DNA of 64,000 nucleotides, taken from the NCBI GenBank assembly GCA_021234155.1, contig JAJEKV010000002.1:37051107-37115106 (forward strand), read 5' to 3'. Source of the DNA: Isoetes taiwanensis (lineage: Eukaryota > Streptophyta > Lycopodiopsida > Isoetales > Isoetaceae). Below the pieces are notes generated by a model. It was not told the origin of the DNA and searched no databases. It saw only the letters and a list, made by a program, of their open reading frames with translations. Shown piece by piece: positions 45,629-54,967 of this stretch. Position numbers and translations under genes: made by a program. Positions within the stretch are counted from its first letter, which is position 1. Each line of letters begins with the position of its first letter.

Positions 45629-46932
45629 ATGGTGCCGTTTACTAATTCAGGTCTAACTGTTCATACTGGTGGCAATGACTTTGTGAGTCCATATAGCACA
45701 CCAAAAAGGGAATTATTTTCTACCCTCAAAGGTAACCAAGTCTTGTTTGATGCAATTGGGATATGTAGCTTACTTCTTCATCCCTACTTTGTAGATATAG
45801 AGGTACAATGTGGTCAGCTAGGGGACAAGACACTCACACCCCTTCAAAAGCATTAGACATAGATAGAAACTCGGGCAAATCAGAAGATGCATCAGGTTAC
45901 AGGAACTCGGACAAATCAGTAGATGTCAACAAATCAGTAGGTGCATCAAGTCAAGCTCCAGTAGGTGCTCCAATTGGACAACAATCTGCCAGATCAGCAG
46001 ATGCATTAAGTCATGCTCCACACCAATCTTCCAAATCAGCAGATGCATCAGGTTATGATCTGAACAAATCGTTAGGTAAATGTAAGTCACAAGGTAACTT
46101 CCAACCTTTTGTGCCTGTCTTCTTTTTAATTTGACCCATATAGTTACCGAATCTGTTAAATTTTTGCAGCTGGAAGTGTCTCAGAGAAAAAGCAAGAGCA
46201 GAATTCCAAGCAAAAGACACCTCCAAGACATTCTGAAGCAGAAGTTTCCAGCCCTGCACGAAGAGATGCTGAAGCAGAAGTTTCCAGCCCTGCACCAAGA
46301 AATGCTGAAGCAGAAGTTTCCAGCCCTGCACCAACTCTGTCCATGCAGAAGACTAAAAGGTTAAGCCCAATCCTGCTTGTTTTTTACTACAATGGAGTTT
46401 TGGGTAGAAGCTATGACAAGAGTCAGTTACTACCCACTGCCAAAGAAGTTGGTGTTAAGTTGATCACACTTAACAGAACCAAATGGGTAGTAACTAGACC
46501 AGGCTGGGCCGAGTTCATAGATTGGTGCAGTCAGAATTTTCATATAGCACTTTGGTCCAGCCTGCAGGCTCAAAACTTGAGAATGATAGTTAAGGGAGCA
46601 TTGATGAAACACAAGGACAAATTCAAGTTCATATGGAATCAGGATCAGTGTACCAACATAAATTTATATAACAGTGGAAAGCCAATTTTTTTGAAGCACC
46701 TCAAAAAGGTCTACGATGAATTTCCAGGTTTCACAAAAGAGAACGTGCTTCTCATTGATGACAGCAGATACAAAGGGTACCTCAATGATCCAAACACCAT
46801 GATCTCATCCAAACAAATTGGAGCCCCGACATAATAGATGGCAATTTCCTCATGAATGATCTAAAGGTTTGGCTTGAGGGTTCTTTGAAGGCGGGAATGT
46901 GCAAAGTTATGTCGAAAGCAACAAAATGTTGA
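45629..46932 (+). pseudogene. FCP1/NIF-type (HAD) phosphatase-like protein of TE-B with repeat linker
   Basis: The N-terminal low-complexity part (about 45808-46093) is Ser/Asp-rich with SADALSHAPHQSSKSADASG. An intron (46094-46169) follows, then three 12-residue repeats of AEAEVSSPAPRN (36-bp period, 46235-46340). The phosphatase domain follows: RLSPILLVFYYNGVLG, VTRPGWAEFIDWC, IALWSSLQAQN, KFIWNQDQCTN and NVLLIDDSRYKGYLN. This matches plant FCP1-like domains that dephosphorylate proteins such as the RNA polymerase II tail, but the nucleophilic Asp (usually FDLNG) is Tyr in FYYNG, so catalysis is unlikely. A 1-base shift near 46830 separates the last block (NFLMNDLKVWLEGSLKAG, stop 46930-46932). 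The 5' exon structure is uncertain. Confidence 0.65.
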
Positions 46933-47099
46933 ATATGTTTGACAATCGAGAGTCAAATTTGTATTAATATGATGAAAAAACATAGAACTAAAGCCTAGAA
47001 ATAGTATTATTGTGTATATGATGTAACCTCTCTTGACTTTTTAATATAAACAAAGTTTTACTTCAATTGTTCATTTCTTGGCTATTTCAATGTTCCTCA

Positions 47100-48036
47100 A
47101 GGTTTTCAATGATCTTCCATTTGCTTTGAATGTAAACTTACACCACCAAAGACGAGGGACTGCAGTGTTAAGAGCGCACATCCAGACCCGAAACACTTGC
47201 CACTTGAAGTGTTTAAAGGACAAAGAGGAGCCTCTTGTGCTTGATCAAGATTCAATCGTAATATTGGAGAAAAGTAGGATTGGTTCAAAGGACGATAGTC
47301 CATTTCTTCATGAGGTTAGTAATTTAATATAAACAACTCAGATTTGAAGTCTTACGTTGTTTCTTAAATCATCTTGTTTTACCAGACCTTGGACTTTGGC
47401 AGATGTATGCACCAATTCTGCATCAAGCATGACATGGAACAGAGGTTCCATTTCATGGATCCGCTCATTTACACATTACTGTTGAACGAGCTTGCTTCAA
47501 AGGACAAATTGTTGAACCCTCAACTTGCAATTTCGGAATGTACCATTCTGCCAGCATGTTATCAGCAGCACTGGACAGTGTATGTCATTGTAGGTCTTGG
47601 AGGTCACCCGGTTAAATGTCGACCCGTGTGTGTACCATTTTGACCCTAGAAATGTACAAGGGCTCCGAGCCTGTCATGAGTTTTGTTGAGGATGCAAACA
47701 CAAAATTCCCAAGCATCATAAAGCTGCGCCACAAGAAAATTACAAGTTCCTCCACTCAGTCTGATTGCTGGTCGTGTGGTCCTGCTATATGTGTCTTTGT
47801 AAAGAAAGTTGTGGCTGCAGTAATGCGAGACTTGGACATACTATCCCAATGCAAGGTGAGTTCGTAAATTTGAAGGTATTACTCATCCAATGTGAGGTCT
47901 GATATATTTGTTGCAGGGTGTACCAATTTCTAGTGGCGAGCTGTTGGACACGCGCAGAATGATGATTGATGTTGTGAAGCACAGTTGCTCTAGTAATGAA
48001 GCTGAGGTTGACAGATCAATAGATCTTTACTTGTAA
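47100..48036 (+). pseudogene. Ulp1-like C48 cysteine protease of TE-B
   Basis: The exon to 47314 (VLDQDSIVILEKSRIGSKDD), intron 47315-47385, and exon 47386-47855 carry DPLIYTLLLNELASKDKL, the catalytic His in QQHWTVYVI (47569-47571), Asp in YHFDPR (47642-47644), and Gln and Cys in QSDCWSCGPAICVF (47757-47759 and 47775-47777). After intron 47856-47916 the last exon ends at 48036. Ulp1 enzymes remove SUMO from nuclear proteins. Capture of Ulp1 by plant Mutator-like elements is known. All four key residues are present. The frame shifts in a GT run near 47630 between His and Asp, as if one GT unit were lost. The start is not certain. Confidence 0.75.
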
Positions 48037-49147
48037 TCACATGTTTGTATTATGGTAACCAAAGATGTTATTCTTGTAACCTATTCTTTCATTGACATTC
48101 TAATGTACATTGTTGTATACTATTGTATACAATAGACTTTTCTGGCTGACCAGAGCAACACTCTGGTGGAGTTCAAATCTCCAGAAGAAATTGATATATT
48201 CAAAGATTCATGACAATGTGGTGATACATGTCGTGATAGATGTGGTGATGCAACGGGTGCATGTGGTGAATCATGTGGTGCATGTGGTGAATATGTAGCA
48301 CAATAATAGGGGGTTACTTTTAGATTTTTATACGCTTTTTCACATGGTTTTTCTATGATTTCGTTGTTGTATTCGTTGAGGTGTACTAAATAGTATTTCT
48401 AGAGTGCACCTTTTATGGGCCGTTGATTTTCGTTGGTTGGAACAATCCGAGGGTTGTTGTCTTTCTCTGCATGTGTTTGTGCATGAACACTGCGCATGTG
48501 TATGCATGTGCATGTGCACATGCATGTGCATGTGTGTGCATGTGCATGTTCATGTGCATGTGCATGTGCATGTGCATGTGCATGTGCATGTGCATGTGCA
48601 TGTGCATGTGCAAGTGCAAGTGCATGTGCATGTGCATGTGTGTGCATGTGTGCATATGCATGTGTACTTGCACTCTTGGATTCTTATTGCCCGAGTGGAT
48701 TTTACTACCACGAGATGGATTTTTTGCTCACACTTACAAAGGTATTTGTTTTTTAATGTTTCTTCAGTCAGCATAATGTTTTTTTTACAAGGTATTGGTT
48801 TCCTGGTTCTACAATGTAGTGCTACAAAACCCCCTTTTGTTTCCTTCCTAAGATTTGCTGCAGATTCAAAAAGAGTTTACAGTTTAGGCCCTCTGTTTGC
48901 TTCCAACTCTTGGATATTCCTGGCTGTTGGATTGTTCATAGCAGCCAGCCTTTAGCTTCAATCAACAAACGGATCCTTATGCACACAACAGGCGGATTAT
49001 TCCACGCCCTTTTCCATGTCAAGCAGATCAGTCAAACAGTGGCCACAAGAATGCATTTATATTGTAGTTTGGAACTTTAATCGAACCATAAGGTGAATCA
49101 TGCATTACCTTTAAGCTAGAGATGGAGCATCCAAAATCATATGGATT
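48037..49147. other. Non-coding TE-B spacer with simple repeats
   Basis: TGTGGTG repeats at 48215-48300, then a TGCATG microsatellite (separate entry), then AT-rich DNA. Long ORFs across the microsatellite are repeat artefacts. No gene seen. Confidence 0.6.
48484..48670. repeat. TGCATG microsatellite, about 185 bp
   Basis: About 25-30 units of TGCATG/TGTGCA, alternating purine-pyrimidine with few interruptions. Prone to slippage. Confidence 0.95.
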
Positions 49148-50183
49148 GATAAACAATGGTGTCATTGTGAAAGAGAAATAGTTGTAGCGGTATGGTAACT
49201 TTTACTTATGTTCTATTTGTTTTATTGTGATCAAATTCAAAAGCTACAGGTGATGAAAGCCTCAAATGAATTCTAGTTTTTTCTGGTTTGAATTCTAAAA
49301 TTTTTGTCACACCAGGGGGGGTGACGTCCCTAAGGCCCCGAAGGGGCCAAAAAATTTTTTTTGCAACACAAACCATTAACATCCAATATATAAAAATTAA
49401 ATCCCCCCCAACACATAACAACCATTGACATTAACAACCAACACATAACTACTATTGACATTAATTAACACAACCATTGGGTCCAACACATTTAAATTAA
49501 AATCCCCCTTAAACCCCCTTTGGTTTGGGTGCATATTCACACGGGGGGTGACGTAGGGCAGCGAGAGCCCTCATAATTGTATTTTGCACGTACGAAATCA
49601 ACACCATATAGTATTCCGCTTGAAATCTTATAGTATTTTGTGAATCTTGTTATACAGTATAGCAAATTTTGTACTTGCATAGTCCACAAACGAGGAACTT
49701 TACGTACGGTATAGATTAAGGAATAAGGGGTGAATATGCCTATCCAACAGCTCTCGTTGCCCAGAGTCACCCCCCGTGTGAATATGCACCCAAACCAAAG
49801 GGGGTTTAAGGGGGATTTTAATTTAAATGTGTTGGACCCAATGGTTGTGTTAATTAATGTCAATAGTAGTTATGTGTTGGTTGTTAATGTCAATGGTTGT
49901 TATGTGTTGGTTGTTATGTGTTGGGGGATTTAATTTTTATATATTGGATGTTAATGGTTTGTGTTGCAAAAAAAAAAAATTTGGCCCCTTCGGGGCCTTA
50001 GGGACGTCACCCCCCCTGGTGTGACAAAAATTTTAGAATTCAAACCAGAAAAAACTAGAATTCATTTGAGGCTTTCATCACCTGTAGCTTTTGAATTTGA
50101 TCACAATAAAACAAATAGAACATAAGTAAAAGTTACCATACCGCTACAACTATTTCTCTTTCACAATGACACCATTGTTTATC
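49148..50183. mobile_element. Foldback (snapback) element, 1036 bp
   Basis: The arms 49148-49568 and 49750-50183 are inverted copies of each other with few differences: a shifted A/T run near 49355 and a 13-bp extra AACCAACACATAA-type unit in the right arm. The loop is 49569-49749. Outer ends are GATAAACAATGG and CCATTGTTTATC. Both arms hold CCCCTTCGGGGCC-type GC hairpins and GGGGGGTGACG. No clear target duplication and no ORF. A transcript would give a long double-stranded RNA. Confidence 0.9.
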
Positions 50184-50189
50184 TCATAG

Positions 50190-50315
50190 GTGGCATGTTG
50201 GAGCTTACGTGGCATGTTGGAGCCTAGGTGGCATGTTGGAGCCTAGGTGGCATGTTTGAGCCACCTTGGCATGTTGGAGCCTAGGTGGCATATTTGAGCC
50301 ACCTTGGCATGTTTG
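50190..50315 (+). repeat. GTGGCATGTTGGAGCCTAG repeats
   Basis: About seven copies of a unit of about 18-19 bp (GTGGCATGTTGGAGCCTAG, or TTTGAGCCACCTTG variants). Single related copies occur again near 51755-51810. Confidence 0.9.
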
Positions 50316-50690
50316 AGCCTTTACATGACCTTTGTTACATGTTTGACTTTCATTGACCAACATGTTTGGTGAAGCGTAAGTCAACAATTGAAGTCAACAA
50401 TCAATTTACACTAGCTAATTATAACTAAAATTACTAAACAAGTGCCAAGCCAACATAATATGATTGGTGTCCAAAAAACAATGGCCATTTCAGGATAGAT
50501 TTTTTTTTTTTTTTTAGAAAATAAAATTATGGTCATTACGAGGTAATTATTCGTATCCTACTAAATCATTACGATTAAGATACTAATGGTACGAAATCCT
50601 AAAATCGTAGCCTACGAAATTAATTTCACGCCAGCCTTTATAGGCTATGGTGTCGTGAGGGAGAAATATCGTCCAATTCTCCCAAATAGA

Positions 50691-51201
50691 ATGCCGAAGC
50701 ACTGCTGCTCTCCTTCCCGCTCTGCTTCCCCTTCCCCTGGCCCGTCCAAGCGCCGGGCCTTGCTTACCTTGCCTTTGGCAGAGGTCCTAGCTAGTTATGG
50801 CATAGGATCATGGACGATTCCTTTGCAGGATGATGTCGAACTGCCACACGATTCTGTCCCCAATTCAGGGAAGAGCTCCTCTTCTGAAAGCTCCTCTTCT
50901 GAAAGCTCTGAATACTCTCTTTCAGAGCTTTCAGAGCTTTCAGAAGATTCCTCCAATTTTCTTTCATCTGATGCAGATTCTTCAGAGGAGGAGGTTGATT
51001 CCGAGGACAACATCTGGAGCGAAGAAGAAGAGACCAGCGAAGGAGAAGACCCGGAAGAAGAAGACCCCGAAGAAGAAGAAATGTTTGCAGAATTTCACAA
51101 TTGGCTGGAGAGTAAATACTAAGTAGCATGCAATTCAATTTTTTGCAATCTTTTTTACAGGCTTTCTAACTTTCTTTACTTTTCTTACAGATGAAGCTTG
51201 A
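50691..51201 (+). CDS. Acidic serine-rich small protein, two exons (TE-B)
   Basis: Exon 1 (50691-51111) starts MPKHCCSPSRSASPSPGPSK. It has a basic KRR, a central hydrophobic LTLPLAEVLASYGIGSW, then a long Ser/Glu/Asp tract (SSSSESSSSESSEYSLSEL, EEEETSEGEDPEEEDPEEEE) and FAEFHNWLE. The GT...AG intron 51112-51190 (acceptor TTTCTTACAG) leads to a last exon of three codons plus stop. An in-frame ATG at 50586 is an alternative start. The plan equals the TE-A gene at 18809-19232 (an FxEFxxxL end, then a tiny last exon ending in an Asp/Glu/Ala motif). It is likely nuclear. Function unknown. Confidence 0.6.
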
Positions 51202-51960
51202 AGTCCCAGAGCTGAGGAAGCCACTGTTGTTTTTTTTTTTTTATGATCAAGTTCAACCACAGGCCTTTTGTGCCTTTGTTATTTTTTGAAAAAACAGATA
51301 CCACAGGCCTTAGTGCCTTTCTTTGATCTCACCCATATGTCTGACAGACCTTTTAGTGCCTTAAACTTGAAACACAGGCCTTAGTGCCTTGTAATATATG
51401 ATGGCCTTAGTGCCTTTTTTTTGTATATACAGGCCTTGTGCCTTTCTGAAGTTTTCTGTGTTGTAATTTCTGAAGTATTATGTTCTGAAGTATTCTGTTT
51501 TCTGTTTTAATCAATTGGTTTTGTAATACCTTTTTATTATGCCTTCAGTTTAATCCAGGCCTTGTGCAAGTTTAATTCAGTTTAATCCAGTTATACCTTG
51601 GAATTTATTCAACATTCAAGTACAAATTTCAGTAACTGGAGCATAAAAAATGAGAATGCAAAATAGAAACTTCTTTATATTCATAAAAGTACCTATACAG
51701 TACCCTTTACACAATTGCCACAGTAAGTGGATTTTCCTAATACTTTCGGTCTATGTGGCATGCTTGACCCTTTACTGTGGCATGTTGGAGCCTAGGTGGC
51801 ATGCATGTAAACGTCCCTTTCCTCTTCTGCCTCATTCCCAAAATCCCTTTTATTCCCAAAATTCTGCCCTGCAGCTTCATTCCGTCCATTCCGTCCCCAT
51901 CGTCTATTCCGCCATCTCCTTCACTCCTTCCCCATTCCGTCCATCTCCTTCACTTCCGCC
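51202..51960. other. 3' region with AGGCCTTAGTGCCTT repeats
   Basis: 51245-51440 has about eight copies of CAGGCCTTAGTGCCTTT with variants, likely in the 3' UTR of the acidic gene. The rest, to the next ATG, is CT-rich leader-like sequence. No further gene seen. Confidence 0.5.
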
Positions 51961-52284
51961 ATGGCCAAGTTCAAGACTACACTCCGCAGGAACACTATCC
52001 CGGCCATTGTGCCTGCTCCTTCGCAGCCAGCACGGTCAGAATCCGTGTCTTCCTGCGGAGGATCCGTGTCTTCCTCCACCAGAGGAGGCCGCCCGGTTAT
52101 AGTGGTGGCCAAGTTCACTCCACCAGAGGTGGAGAAGCTCATCATGGATGCACAAACTGTCGTTTCGATGCGGGTGCTCGAGTGGGTGCATGCAGGTTAT
52201 GATGACGAGGAGCAACTCCTCGAAATGAAGATGTATGCCTACGAGGACGACCTCCATATAGAGCTCAAGATGGCCCTTGCCTGA
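51961..52284 (+). CDS. Small protein of TE-B, 107 aa, unknown
   Basis: The ORF has a good start context (TTCCGCCATGG). It starts MAKFKTTLRRNTIPAIVPAP, has a Ser-rich spacer, then VIVVAKFTPPEVEKLIMDAQ, VLEWVHAGYDDEEQLLEMKM and YEDDLHIELKMALA. The C-terminal acidic part resembles the minus-strand protein at 53138-53542 (RVLGVAYDSEDEF...EEEDMFIQLKQEM). The middle resembles the ORF at 7968-8309. Both are eye alignments. No known domain is recognised. Confidence 0.5.
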   Translation: MAKFKTTLRRNTIPAIVPAPSQPARSESVSSCGGSVSSSTRGGRPVIVVAKFTPPEVEKLIMDAQTVVSMRVLEWVHAGYDDEEQLLEMKMYAYEDDLHIELKMALA

Positions 52285-53137
52285 TTAGTTTAGATTTGTA
52301 TTGTAATCCCTGGTTTCAATTTTTTTGACAATAGTCCTTGTGACTATTCTTTATAAAGGCTTTTCATTAATGACAGAACTTGTTTTGCAATAGTCCTTGT
52401 TTTGCAATAGAACTTGTTTTGCTTTAACTGTTCTCTGAGTTTCCACTGTTCTTTCAGTTAGCTGAATTGTTTAGTTAGCTGAACTGTTCAGTTCGCTGAA
52501 CTTTTTGTCATTAATTATAAAATGCAAACAAGGAATTTGAAGGTGCAGAATCTATGATCTGCACACTAACAAAATATGGTAACCAGCTCAGCAAATAGGA
52601 AAATATGAGATGGGTGGCTCGGGTTCAAAAGAAATAGAGTTCAAAAGAAACTGAAAAGAAAAACACAGAATTCCCTGAAGCAAAAGTTAGTGGCCTTGCA
52701 AGAATCTTTGCACAAAACAGAGCTTAATGAATTTTGGCCTCATATCAATTCAGGGACCTAATTTGGGATCCATATATTATTGTCACCAAAATCAGTTAAG
52801 ATACTATCAGGAATCTGAGAGCCATTCCATTTTCTGACCGGGTCAAAAAATGGTCAATGCCCCTGGCTGATTATGGTGAAATCTGTGGTGAAAGCTGTGG
52901 TGAAAAATGTGGTGAAAACTGTGGTGAAGCTGTGGTGATGCAAACGTTGTTTTTATATTTCAAAGGGAGAAAAATACATATGGAAATCTACCATACCCAG
53001 TAGAATAGTTCATACTTCTTATGAAATGAAGTATGCAGAAAAATCAGGGAAAACTATAACCCTGAGCTTCTAGTATTATGAAAATGCATTAGAGATATAA
53101 TAATAGCTGTTTTGAAGAGGTTAATGATGACATACAG
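52285..53137. other. Non-coding spacer between convergent small genes
   Basis: Holds TTTGCAATAGTCCTTGTTT repeats at 52320-52430 and a GTGGTGAAAACTGTGGTGAA cluster at 52870-52940. No gene seen. Confidence 0.5.
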
Positions 53138-53542
53138 TTACTGGGCCTCAATCAGATCCTGCATTGTGAGATCTGTAACTCTTCTTCTTCCAAGTATGTT
53201 CAAGATTTCATCAAGTTTTTCTGCTGAATAGTTGGTGTAATCCAGCAACACTAAAACATGAGCTTCTCGTTTCTGCTCCCACTTATGATACAGATTCATA
53301 AAGTATTGTCTCAGGTTGTTGTGTCTCCATGCATCTGGCCTGTTGAGCACTTTTTTAATGGCTGAAGCATGGATCATTTCCTGCTTTAGTTGGATGAACA
53401 TATCCTCTTCCTCAAGCATGGAGAGAGCTGCGAACTCATCCTCAGAATCATACGCCACCCCCAGAACCCTGTCGGCTGCACCAGCTCTGTTAAGTCTCCT
53501 GACTGCATCTGTGTAAACAACATCATCTGTGTAAAACAACAT
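53138..53542 (-). CDS. Small acidic protein of TE-B, up to 134 aa, unknown
   Basis: The frame contains AVRRLNRAGAADRVLGVAYD, SMLEEEDMFIQLKQEM, HNNLRQYFMNLYHKWEQKRE and HVLVLLDYTNYSAEKLDEIL, ending LIEAQ. The first 18 codons include a duplicated ATGATGTTGTTTACACAG that looks like a repeated splice acceptor. The true exon may therefore begin at DAVRRLNR, with an upstream exon not found. It shares an acidic YDxEDE...EDxxIxLK block with the protein at 51961-52284. Function unknown. Confidence 0.4.
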   Translation of the reverse strand: MLFYTDDVVYTDAVRRLNRAGAADRVLGVAYDSEDEFAALSMLEEEDMFIQLKQEMIHASAIKKVLNRPDAWRHNNLRQYFMNLYHKWEQKREAHVLVLLDYTNYSAEKLDEILNILGRRRVTDLTMQDLIEAQ

Positions 53543-53776
53543 CTACTACAAAGAAAGGCAACCTCCTATCACTGCCTTGGCTTCTAATTCTTTAAGCCCA
53601 TCAGGAATTAACCTATGTTTCAATTAAATAGTGAAGATTGAAGAGTGAAGATTTATATTAAATATATAAAATGATTACATAAGGTTACATAAGGTTACAT
53701 TTCAGATTACAAGCGAGGATTTGTATTAAACATTTCAGATTACATGAGAAACAAAACTTTTTATATACACTTGCTT

Positions 53777-54571
53777 TCATTCCTGTGGGTCTATCAAAAA
53801 GAGATCTGGGTCCAGCTCCTCCTCATCATCTTCTATGATCACCAGATCAGTGACCACCGGGTCAGCTTGCCAGCCTATTTCCTCCCATTCTGGAGGGAAA
53901 GCAAAAAAACCATAATGGTGGAGTGTTACCAAACAGAATAGCAGCTTCTCCATGTCCATCCTGCAAGGCCTTGTGATGATAGAACATATCCCTGAAGTGA
54001 AGGAATTGGTCCTCTGTAAACAACCTATCATAACAAAAGAGGAACCTGTCTAGCGTAAAGGTTTGGTAGCCATCAAGCAGAAAAGGTCTCAACCTTTGCA
54101 GATCCTGGTCAATAGTATGAGGAATGGGCCAAAGATGCTGGTGTGTAAAAATTTCAGTGGCAGCTGAGTTAGTTGAGAGGTCTGGGAGGTCCGGTGTACA
54201 ATTCATCCTCCTGGTGAGAGTTTTCAGCATTTCTATGGTCATATTCTCATCCGATGAATAGAGAAATTTCTGTTGCCTGAGCATGTCCATCCATTCTGCA
54301 TGGCTGAAAATCGGGATAGCACGCCTAGGTATTATGGGCTCTTCTTCTCTGGTCACATTGTCCCAGAGGTGAAGTTGGCCATGTCTGCTGAAGTAGCTGC
54401 TGTAAGCTGTAAACTGTAAACTGCTTCCAACCCAACTGTAAACTGTAAACTGCTTCCCAAAGAACTGTAAACTGCTCCCGAACTGCTGTAATAAACTGTA
54501 AACTCGGTCGGGAGCAAGAAGAATGGCATCTCGGGCCTTTTGGGTTGCCCGAGGTCATTAATTTTCGCCAT
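53777..54571 (-). pseudogene. Unknown TE-B protein, frameshifted
   Basis: In minus-strand order: MAKINDLGQPKRPEMPFFLL; a repeat-encoded part (CTGTAAACTG repeats, 54385-54510); after a shift, TREEEPIIPRRAIPIFSHAE, LRQQKFLYSSDENMTIEMLK, LDRFLFCYDRLFTEDQFLHF; and after another shift, HYGFFAFPPEWEEIGWQADP with an acidic end EDDEEELDPDLFLIDPQE. I recognise no domain. The acidic tail recalls its neighbours. The two shifts suggest decay or unseen introns. Confidence 0.4.
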
Positions 54572-54967
54572 CCCATAATGATTTTCGGGTACGGCTGTCA
54601 GCCAAAGGATGATGAGAGGAATTGATGGGACCGAGAGAATTTAAGGAAAAGGAAAGCATTTCAGTGGAAAAGATGTTCAGAAGGATCTATCTGTCACGGG
54701 GGAAGAGACAGAAAGTGAAACACGTGGTGAAACATGTGGTGAAACACATGTGGTGACACATGTGGTGAACCTGGCGCATGTTACATCAGGGACATCAAAA
54801 TACAATTATATATTACATCAAAAGCAAACATATTACATTGAAACAAGGGACATCAAAATACAATTGAGCATGGAATTGAGTTTCTTATATTATTCCCAAA
54901 CAAGGCAAGACACAACAACATATTCAAAATTTCTGAATCATTTCCTAACCTGTAAGAATGTGTTCAG

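Noticed and set aside
48396-48960. Several overlapping ORFs coding MHMHMH, CTCTCT or ACACAC runs
   Set aside because: All read through the TGCATG microsatellite; open only because the repeat lacks stops.
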